NCBI GenBank assembly: GCA_963589785.1
Contig: CAVAMJ010000001.1
Span: forward strand, 62,001 to 126,000
DNA length: 64,000 bases
Origin: SIG603 sp963589785
GTDB taxonomy: Bacteria; Bacillota; Clostridia; Oscillospirales; Acutalibacteraceae
Direction of reading: 5' to 3'
The notes under the pieces were generated by a model, which was given only the letters and a program-made list of their open reading frames with translations, was not told where the DNA came from and did not search any database. Shown piece after piece: positions 57,986 to 64,000 of the stretch. The position numbers and the translations under genes were made by a program. Within the stretch, counting starts at the first letter, position 1, and every line of letters begins with the position of its first letter.

Positions 57986-60056
57986 TTTCACCCTCATCAA
58001 GATCGAAATCCGACAAAATAAGCTCCTCTAAATTGTCGCTTTTTTCTGCGATTATTCTCTTGGACTGATTTAGCACGGCAGCCTCGATAAGGTTTCTTGC
58101 CATTCGTCCGTTGCCGTTCTCACGCGAGTTCTCGGCTTGCTTTCGAGCAAAATAATCAAGAAGCGGCTTGTCGCACTCGTCATTTAAGACATATCCCTTG
58201 TTTCTGACGGTCAGCTTGGCAATAGCAAGCAGTTCCTCTGCGGTGTAGTCGGGGAATTCCACTATATTCGGAAATCTTGATTTAAGACCCGAATTTGCCG
58301 TCAAAAATTCGTTCATCTCGTTTGTGTAGCCGGCAAGAATGACAAGAAGATTTTCTCTGTTATCCTCCATGCCCTTGACGAGCGTATCTATCGCCTCTGT
58401 ACCAAAAGAATCGTCCTTTCCCTGATAGAGAGAATAAGCCTCATCTATAAAGAGCACTCCGCCGATTGCCGACTCGATAACCGAGCGTGTCAGCGGTGCG
58501 GTGTGACCGACATATCTTCCGACAAGATCGGCTCTTGTCACCTCGACAAGTTGGCCGCCCGTCAGAACGCCAATCGCTTTGAGGTATCTGGAGACAAGTC
58601 TTGCGATAGTGGTTTTGCCTGTTCCGGGATTTCCCGTGAATATCATATGCATCGAGGTGGGAGCAGACTTAAGTCCCCTCTCCTTTCGCATGAGGTTCAC
58701 CTTAAAATGCTCCTCGAGAGAATAGATATACTCCTTGACAAAATCAAGACCGATAATCTCATCCATCTCACGCTTGACGGCTGTCACTGCCTCGTCCTCA
58801 GTGTTTTCTTCTGCATATATTTTGGTTTCACCGCTCTCAAAGACGATAGTGTTTTTGTCTGTTTTCACATTAAATTCCAGCTTATCGGCGTTCTCACGAA
58901 GCTTGTGCTCGGAAAGTGCCTTGAAGCATTTGTCGGAAAACTCCTCTATCGAATTTATTCCGCCGTCACGAGTATATTTTGAAGCAAAAAATACGAAAAT
59001 CTCGCTTTCGGCATTCAGCTTGTAATTAAGCTTATCAAAGCATCTTTTCGAGAGTGACTCGAATTTCTTTTTGCCGATTTGAGTGAGTGACTGCGAGGAA
59101 AACTCTCCCGTCACGCATATATCTCCAACCACCCTCATAAATGCGGCACCCATGCTGTCCTGAAACTTAGACGGAGCACTGTCCGAGATGAAAACAAGAT
59201 ACTGTCCGTCCGTTGAAATCTCAGAAATCGCATCGGGCACAAGTGCCGTGCCGACATCTACGAGCATACCTTTTTGCAAGGCATAGCGTGAAGAAAGGCG
59301 AAGTGTTCCCGTTTGAGAAAACTGCGAAAGAGAGCTTAGTACCGCTTTCGAGCACTTATCCGTGTTCTCAAAGAGAATTACGGGGGAATTTGATTTTACG
59401 GCGCTGAAAAGATCTTGCACAAACAGCTTCTGGTCTCCACCCTCACGGTAAAGAGACAGATCTATCCGTGTGATTTTGTCGCTCTCAAGAACTTTCTCAC
59501 TCGATAGCTTATTCACGATATTATTAAGCGCACTGTGTCTGCCTGTTCCCTTTTTTCCGCTTATCAGAATGATATTTGCGGGCTTATTTTTCTCTTTGCC
59601 CATGACGAACGGTCTCTTAAAGGCAAGCGTGAGCGAACGCAGAAACTCCTCCTGACCGATAACCTCATCAGCGACGCTTTTTTCAAGCGAGGCGAAAACC
59701 GCATTGACATCGGGCTTTTTTGCGTCAGATCCGAAAGCTGTCGGCTTTTTAGCCGCTTCCGACTTTTCTGCCTTGTTCATTTTTTCGGGCGAAGCGGAAA
59801 CAAGACCGTCCGACTGCAAATTTTTCGTCAGTGCGTCAAGCTCACTTTGGATGCTTGCGTTCATCTTGGCATTGTCGATCTGCGAAATGGTTTTATCAAG
59901 CTTTTTTGACTGAACCTTTTGCTTTTTTTCAAGGTCTGAAAGGAATTTTTCAGCCTCCTCGGCAGCCTTCTTCGATCCGTTCAAATTAAGCGATGACGAG
60001 CCGAAAAAGCTCGAGAGAATGCTGTCGACATCATTTAAATTTTTATTATCAGGCAT
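57975..60056 (-). CDS. two-domain AAA protein: degenerate Clp-like domain plus SpoVK/CbbX-like ATPase
   Basis: This 693-residue protein has four parts. An N-terminal helical/coiled region spans about 1-115. A Clp-like AAA domain (about 130-320) has Walker A altered to GKKGTGRHS (167-175, Arg173 in place of the essential Lys) and Walker B replaced by VILFENTD. A linker region with beta-rich parts covers about 325-430. A second AAA domain of CbbX/SpoVK type (about 431-690) is intact: Walker A GNPGTGKT (475-482), Walker B LFIDEAYS (535-542), arginine-finger region LKSRFPN. The first domain is probably catalytically dead. Its own promoter is at 60115-60143. The role is unknown; remodelling of a partner complex is the family expectation. 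Confidence 0.85.
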   Translation of the reverse strand: MPDNKNLNDVDSILSSFFGSSSLNLNGSKKAAEEAEKFLSDLEKKQKVQSKKLDKTISQIDNAKMNASIQSELDALTKNLQSDGLVSASPEKMNKAEKSEAAKKPTAFGSDAKKPDVNAVFASLEKSVADEVIGQEEFLRSLTLAFKRPFVMGKEKNKPANIILISGKKGTGRHSALNNIVNKLSSEKVLESDKITRIDLSLYREGGDQKLFVQDLFSAVKSNSPVILFENTDKCSKAVLSSLSQFSQTGTLRLSSRYALQKGMLVDVGTALVPDAISEISTDGQYLVFISDSAPSKFQDSMGAAFMRVVGDICVTGEFSSQSLTQIGKKKFESLSKRCFDKLNYKLNAESEIFVFFASKYTRDGGINSIEEFSDKCFKALSEHKLRENADKLEFNVKTDKNTIVFESGETKIYAEENTEDEAVTAVKREMDEIIGLDFVKEYIYSLEEHFKVNLMRKERGLKSAPTSMHMIFTGNPGTGKTTIARLVSRYLKAIGVLTGGQLVEVTRADLVGRYVGHTAPLTRSVIESAIGGVLFIDEAYSLYQGKDDSFGTEAIDTLVKGMEDNRENLLVILAGYTNEMNEFLTANSGLKSRFPNIVEFPDYTAEELLAIAKLTVRNKGYVLNDECDKPLLDYFARKQAENSRENGNGRMARNLIEAAVLNQSKRIIAEKSDNLEELILSDFDLDEGENAV

Positions 60057-60114
60057 ATTTATCCTCCTTAGCGGAGCTGAATTGCTAATTAATCGAATTT
60101 AATCTAACACTATG

Positions 60115-60143
60115 ATTATACACATTAATCGCTCAATTAGCAA
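60115..60143 (-). promoter_or_regulatory. promoter of the AAA operon
   Basis: On minus: TTGCTA (60143-60138), 17-bp spacer, TATAAT (60120-60115). An 11-bp inverted repeat AATTGCTAATT/AATTAGCAATT (60080-60090 and 60135-60145) covers the -35 and the leader and could be an operator. Confidence 0.7.
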
Positions 60144-60175
60144 TTCTCGATTGACGATATTGATTTTGCGCAAAA

Positions 60176-60204
60176 GAAAAAGGACGAAACAAATCGTCCT
60201 TTTG
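60176..60204 (-). terminator. terminator of the DUF401 gene
   Basis: AAAAGGACGA and TCGTCCTTTT with a six-base loop, followed on minus by TTCTTTTG. It lies 18 bases after the stop of the DUF401 gene. Confidence 0.85.
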
Positions 60205-60221
60205 ATGCTTTGATATTCAGT

Positions 60222-61439
60222 TTAGCAGATAAATGTCAGCAGTCCGTAATATGCAAACGACAGCAAAACAAAAACACCGACCATCGGCAGAACTCTTGCC
60301 ACAAGCGAGCCAAGCGGAATTTTGAAGTCCTCGGAGCAGAGTGTGAGGCAGATATGAATCGGAGAAATCTGCATTGCGGCATATCCCATGCTCATAACGA
60401 GAATGAACATCGGCAAAGCGGGTGCGCCACCTAATGTAGCCATCATCATGGGGATGCAAAGAACATTCATTGCCTGATTTCCGGCAATAATGCTTCCGAA
60501 GAAGAATATGAGTGCGAAAATCAAAAATTCAGGGATAGGAAGCTTTGAGAAGTAGCCCGGAAGCTCGCTGATAACGCCTGTTGAGGAGAGAATTTCCTTG
60601 AATACCATGACGAGGTATGTACTTGCCATAAGCTTGCCCTCGAAAGCTGTTTTGAAGAACGGGACAATTTCCTTGAACTTGAATCTATTGACAAAGAAAT
60701 CAATTACGATACAAATAAGAACAGCAATCTCAACATTCATGTTGAAAACGAGAATGAGTGCGATAGCAAGCAAAATTGCCCAAATGCTCTTGAAGAGAAG
60801 CTTAATGTAGGTTGACTTAGGCTCCTCGCTCTTCATTCCCGTATCTCTTGGAACTCTTCTGAGGTAAACTATCCAGCCGGAAGCATAAAGTGCCAAAGCC
60901 ATGGGAATCATTGCAATAACAAAGGCGCTGACGCTTACCTGTCCCTGAGTCAAGCCGATTGCAATGAAAATGCTCGTATAGGTCGGAAGAAAAAGCTCAG
61001 AAATATGTCTGAAATATGCGGTAACAGCCGCCTTTTCCTCTGTTTTGAGGCTATCTCCGACACTGTCTCTGACAATAGGGCCGCAGATAAGAATTGTGCT
61101 TGCGGCAGGCAGGCATCCTAAGATAAACGGAACTATCGAAGCGTTGACTCGTCGGTTATTAAAAAGTCCGTTCAGTGCCACCTGACAGTTTGAAAGGTCT
61201 TTTCTTGCCTCCATCATTCTCTGCAGGAAGGTGATGCAGTAGAAAACAAGGAGTGCCTCAATGGTTTGCCAAGATTTTGTAGCAGACCAGATTGCGGCGC
61301 CAGCCTCTGCGGGAGACATACCGTAGAGCAAAATCGCTCCGACGGAAGCGGCTGTGACGGCATACATAATGTTCTTCTTCAGAACACCCATCACAAACAC
61401 GATGATTACAAAGACGATTAAAAGCTTAATTAAATTCAT
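60222..61439 (-). CDS. DUF401 family membrane transporter
   Basis: This 405-residue protein has about eleven hydrophobic segments and no signal peptide. The N-terminal LLVFYCITFLQRMMEARKDL, the LPAASTILICGPIVRD segment and the later GSIIAGNQAMNVLCIPMMMA stretch (by position about 306-325) fit the DUF401 family of the ion-transporter superfamily (related to GntP/CitMHS-like permeases). Substrate unknown; an organic anion is the family-level guess. It is monocistronic. Confidence 0.85.
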   Translation of the reverse strand: MNLIKLLIVFVIIVFVMGVLKKNIMYAVTAASVGAILLYGMSPAEAGAAIWSATKSWQTIEALLVFYCITFLQRMMEARKDLSNCQVALNGLFNNRRVNASIVPFILGCLPAASTILICGPIVRDSVGDSLKTEEKAAVTAYFRHISELFLPTYTSIFIAIGLTQGQVSVSAFVIAMIPMALALYASGWIVYLRRVPRDTGMKSEEPKSTYIKLLFKSIWAILLAIALILVFNMNVEIAVLICIVIDFFVNRFKFKEIVPFFKTAFEGKLMASTYLVMVFKEILSSTGVISELPGYFSKLPIPEFLIFALIFFFGSIIAGNQAMNVLCIPMMMATLGGAPALPMFILVMSMGYAAMQISPIHICLTLCSEDFKIPLGSLVARVLPMVGVFVLLSFAYYGLLTFIC

Positions 61440-61599
61440 CTTTCTTACCTCTTACTTCTTTTCTTTCTTCTATATTAACTAACAAATGTTAGCTATCAAG
61501 CTTCTTTCTAAGCTATCATTTATCAAAGTGATAATTATTCTATCATTATTACTCAAAAAAATAAATATACTATTTATTTTTTTAGTCACTAAGAAATTT

Positions 61600-62295
61600 C
61601 TAAGTTAAAATTTCCGTTTTAACTCTGCTGACTTCTTCAAATCCGAGACTTTCGTAAAAAGCCTTGTTTTTGCCTGTCTCACGATAAATATAAATATCTC
61701 TGCCCGAAAGCATACGGCAAGCCTCGTTCACAAGAAAAGCACCAAAGCCAAGTCTTCTCTTGCTTTTTTCGACAGCAACAGCTGTCAAAACAGCAGTTTT
61801 GTCCGTTATACCCGTGACGCACAAGCCGCCGACAAGCTTTTCACCCTCATATTTACCGAGCAAAAATCCCGTCTTAGTTTTTATTACATCACTCATACCG
61901 AGCATGAAGCCCTCTTCGTCACTTTCGAGTCCGTTTTCGTTAAAAAGCTTGTGAAAATCCCTCAGCTTGAAGTCTAAGTTTATCTCGAAATCCTTGATTT
62001 CACCCTCAGCTTTTTTCTTCATCACGACTATATCGCCGTCGCCCTCGCTCATAATGCTTTGAGGTGCTATAAATTCGATAAAACTGTCAAATTCTTCTAT
62101 ATCTGACGGTTCGCCTATTTTCACCGCAGAGCCGTTTTTAACTTCAAGAAGTAAATTTTCTTCATCAGTCAAAAACTGAGCGCCGTCCGTAAAATCAAGT
62201 CGTTCCGATAAAACAAAATCGCCTAATATTCTCGAAAAAAGACAGCTCTTATTCTCGAACTCAACTATATCATCAAATTTAGCTTCTCTCAGCAT
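61600..62295 (-). CDS. GNAT-family acetyltransferase
   Basis: This 231-residue protein has an unrecognised N-terminal half (about 1-115) and a C-terminal GNAT domain. In the GNAT part, LVGGLCVTGITDKTAVLTAVAVEKS gives beta4, RRLGFGAFLV is the acetyl-CoA loop (R/QxxGxG/A) and NKAFYESLGFEEV is motif B. The two-part layout suggests a degenerate first GNAT half. The substrate cannot be inferred. Confidence 0.85.
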   Translation of the reverse strand: MLREAKFDDIVEFENKSCLFSRILGDFVLSERLDFTDGAQFLTDEENLLLEVKNGSAVKIGEPSDIEEFDSFIEFIAPQSIMSEGDGDIVVMKKKAEGEIKDFEINLDFKLRDFHKLFNENGLESDEEGFMLGMSDVIKTKTGFLLGKYEGEKLVGGLCVTGITDKTAVLTAVAVEKSKRRLGFGAFLVNEACRMLSGRDIYIYRETGKNKAFYESLGFEEVSRVKTEILT

Positions 62296-62303
62296 AAAAA
62301 TCT

Positions 62304-62342
62304 CCTAAAAACAAAAAGCCCGCACGCAAATGCGAACGGACC
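62304..62342 (-). terminator. terminator of secG
   Basis: On minus, GTCCGTTCGC-ATTT-GCGTGCGGGC with G-U pairs and one mismatch is followed by TTTTTGTTTTT. Confidence 0.82.
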
Positions 62343-62381
62343 ACTCTGTCTCTTTAATCAAATTGGATATTAGGATAAATA

Positions 62382-62627
62382 TCAGGTGAAATAAAGAACG
62401 ATATTGATGACAATAACAACAGCAAAGAAACCGATAGCGATGAACTTCGTGTATCTTGCGAGCGTAGCATCAATGGATCTTGACTTGTTCTTGGAAAGGA
62501 ATGTGTCAGCACCGCCGTTAATCGCACCGAGACTTGACTGATGACCTTCCTGAAGAAGAACAACGATAATGATTGCCAGTGAGAATAAGAGAAGAATAAT
62601 ACCGAATATAATCTCTAAAGCGCCCAT
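62382..62627 (-). CDS. secG: SecG, preprotein translocase subunit
   Basis: This 81-residue protein has two hydrophobic helices (about 3-25 and 59-79) linked by a cytoplasmic loop carrying the SecG signature LLQEGHQSSLGAINGGADTFLSK (by position 24-46). It assists SecYEG protein export. Length is typical for Gram-positive SecG. It is preceded by GGAGG and followed by a terminator; no rnr or smpB follows, unlike in many relatives. Confidence 0.95.
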   Translation of the reverse strand: MGALEIIFGIILLLFSLAIIIVVLLQEGHQSSLGAINGGADTFLSKNKSRSIDATLARYTKFIAIGFFAVVIVINIVLYFT

Positions 62628-62786
62628 TAGCCGTAACCTCCTATTAAAATAAGCTTTTGCTTTTTAGTACCGAATTAGGCTGTTAATCCCAATAACAGCC
62701 TAAATATAATATCATATTCACGCTTTGATTGCAAGAATTAATTGACAATAAAGAGAGAAATAAGAAAGAAAAATATCTTTTCTCAA

Positions 62787-62813
62787 GAAAAAGGACGGGC
62801 TAAAGCCCGTCCG
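62787..62813 (-). terminator. terminator of the transketolase operon
   Basis: GGACGGGC-TAAA-GCCCGTCC perfect stem followed on minus by TTTTTC. Confidence 0.9.
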
Positions 62814-62829
62814 ATTAATTTTTCTCGAA

Positions 62830-63771
62830 TCAGCCGATGAATTCCTTTGTGACCTTCTCGATGTTCTGGGCGCAAAGACCGAACTCCTCCAAAAGTCCGA
62901 CAGCTGGACCGGAGTGACCGAACTTATCGTATACACCGATTTTCTTTACAGGTACAGGATAATTCTCAGAGAGAACAGAGCAAACAGCCTCGCCTAAGCC
63001 GCCGATTACATTGTGCTCCTCACAAGTGATAATCTTGCCTGTTTCCTTAGCGGCCTTAAGGATGATTTCCTCGTCGATAGGCTTGATTGTGTGGATATTG
63101 ATAACTCTTGCGTTAATTCCCTGAGCCTTGAGGGAATCGGAAGCCTTGACTGCCTCCTGAACCAAAAGTCCTGTTGCGATGATAGTTACATCGTTTCCGT
63201 CTCTGAGCTGTACGCCCTTGCCGAGCTCAAACTTGTAGTCGTCGTTGTTGTTGACGGACTCAACAGCAAGTCTTCCGAGACGGACATAGCATGGACCGTC
63301 GAGCTCTGCCATTGCCTTAACTGCACCGAGCATCTCGTAGTGGTCGCAAGGATTGATAACTGTCATTCCAGGGATAGATCTCATAAGTGCGATATCCTCA
63401 AGGCACTGATGAGTTGCTCCGTCCTCGCCTGTGGAAATACCGGCATGAGAACCTGCAATCTTAACATTGAGGTGCGGATATGCTACCGAGTTTCTTACCT
63501 GCTCGAATGCTCTGCCTGCGGAGAACATTGCGAAAGAAGCCGCAAACGGAATTTTGCCACAAGCTGCGAGGCCTGCCGCAATACCTACCATGTTGCACTC
63601 TGCGATACCGCAGTCAAAAAATCTGTCCGGATAAGCCTTCTTGAAAGTGCCTGTCTTTGTAGCGGCTGCGAGGTCGGCATCAAGAACAACGATTCTGTCG
63701 TTCTCCTCAGCTATCTTAACAAGAGCCTCACCGAAGCTCTCTCTTGTTGCCTTTTTAATCATTTCTGCCAT
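62830..63771 (-). CDS. transketolase C-terminal subunit
   Basis: This 313-residue protein holds the pyrimidine-binding (about 5-170) and C-terminal (about 190-310) domains of transketolase: VLDADLAAATKTGTF, FDCGIAECNMVGIAAGLA with the catalytic Glu, and SHAGISTGEDGATHQCLEDIA (by position about 109-129). The N-terminal TPP diphosphate-binding half is the separate gene at the window edge, so the enzyme is of the split form common in Clostridia. It moves two-carbon units in the non-oxidative pentose phosphate pathway. Confidence 0.95.
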   Translation of the reverse strand: MAEMIKKATRESFGEALVKIAEENDRIVVLDADLAAATKTGTFKKAYPDRFFDCGIAECNMVGIAAGLAACGKIPFAASFAMFSAGRAFEQVRNSVAYPHLNVKIAGSHAGISTGEDGATHQCLEDIALMRSIPGMTVINPCDHYEMLGAVKAMAELDGPCYVRLGRLAVESVNNNDDYKFELGKGVQLRDGNDVTIIATGLLVQEAVKASDSLKAQGINARVINIHTIKPIDEEIILKAAKETGKIITCEEHNVIGGLGEAVCSVLSENYPVPVKKIGVYDKFGHSGPAVGLLEEFGLCAQNIEKVTKEFIG

Positions 63772-63858
63772 AATAACTCCTTTGAAGTTTTTGACGTCAT
63801 AAAAGCTATGTCAAATACTGTATGTTTTAGTTGTTACCAAACGATGGTGCAAATAAGC

Positions 63859-64000
63859 TTAAGCCTCAAGCTCCTTAAGGTGAGCCTCGAGCTCTGCCAT
63901 TGCTACCTCATACTGCTCCTTGTTCGGAGCTGCACCGTGCCAAGATACATTGTTCTCCATGTAGGAAACGCCCTTGCCCTTGACTGTCTTTAAAATGATG
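63859..64000 (-). CDS. transketolase N-terminal subunit, partial
   Basis: Only the last 47 codons are inside the window. The sequence IILKTVKGKGVSYMEN followed by NVSWHGAAPNKEQYEVAM is the conserved end of the transketolase TPP-binding domain, where GKGV and WHG approach the cofactor. It stops at TAA 63859, about 90 bases before the C-terminal subunit gene, so both are one operon. Confidence 0.93.
   Translation of the reverse strand, partial: IILKTVKGKGVSYMENNVSWHGAAPNKEQYEVAMAELEAHLKELEA

Noticed and set aside
1..64000. tRNA, rRNA, phage, transposase or CRISPR genes
   Set aside because: I looked on both strands for characteristic motifs and found none; small structured RNAs could still be missed by eye.

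Overview
The window reads as chromosomal DNA of an anaerobic Gram-positive Clostridia bacterium, most likely Oscillospirales/Ruminococcaceae-like. This is inferred from gene content and families (SpoVD-type PBP2, SpoVK-type AAA, CdaA/CdaR, UPF0735 ACT protein, Na+-pumping decarboxylase, oxygen-sensitive class I fumarase subunit), from AGGAGG-type ribosome binding sites and from near-consensus sigma-A promoters. No phage, CRISPR array, rRNA or tRNA was recognised. Most of the window is ordinary housekeeping sequence.

Layout. 1-8.7 kb: the end of a MacAB-like export operon, a HAD phosphatase, the c-di-AMP pair cdaA-cdaR and a second three-gene ABC/FtsX operon. 8.7-12.3 kb: a four-subunit Na+-translocating decarboxylase. 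12.8-15.6 kb: trkA-trkH potassium uptake. 15.7-21.0 kb: an accessory-looking island. Two nearly identical 340-bp repeats in inverted orientation bracket a secreted RGD-repeat protein, an MFS transporter and a riboswitch-controlled Mn exporter; a third degenerate repeat follows. 21.0-26.9 kb: ybaK, a MATE exporter with a structured leader, and an ACT-hom-thrB-lysC operon. 27.1-30.8 kb: PBP1A, a pseudouridine synthase and a hypothetical gene. 31-38 kb: an orphan LacI regulator, a solitary 60-aa gene behind a perfect promoter, TPP-riboswitch thiT, an MFS transporter, asnA, a DUF1643 protein and an esterase. 38-43.4 kb: rimO, recX, recA with an unusual leader, a patatin, an orphan fumarase beta subunit and a VOC protein. 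43.4-53.7 kb: a division/cell wall cluster (rsmH-ftsL-pbp2-mraY-ftsW-murG-ftsQ, then ftsZ) without Mur ligases. 54-64 kb: a sigma-region-4-like protein with an SOS-box-like site, a PrsA-like foldase, ispDF, a two-domain AAA protein with a small coiled-coil partner, a DUF401 transporter, a GNAT protein, secG and a split transketolase.

Working together. Envelope growth dominates: lipid II synthesis (mraY, murG), polymerisation and cross-linking (ftsW, pbp2, pbp1A), septum assembly (ftsZ, ftsQ, ftsL), folding of exported proteins (PrsA-like) and the SecG channel subunit. CdaA c-di-AMP synthesis and Trk potassium uptake are commonly linked in Firmicutes. Metal, thiamine and probably a toxic cation are sensed by leader RNAs upstream of mntP, thiT and the MATE gene. 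Start codons were moved from the longest reading frame wherever a ribosome binding site or family alignment favoured another one; this is stated per gene.
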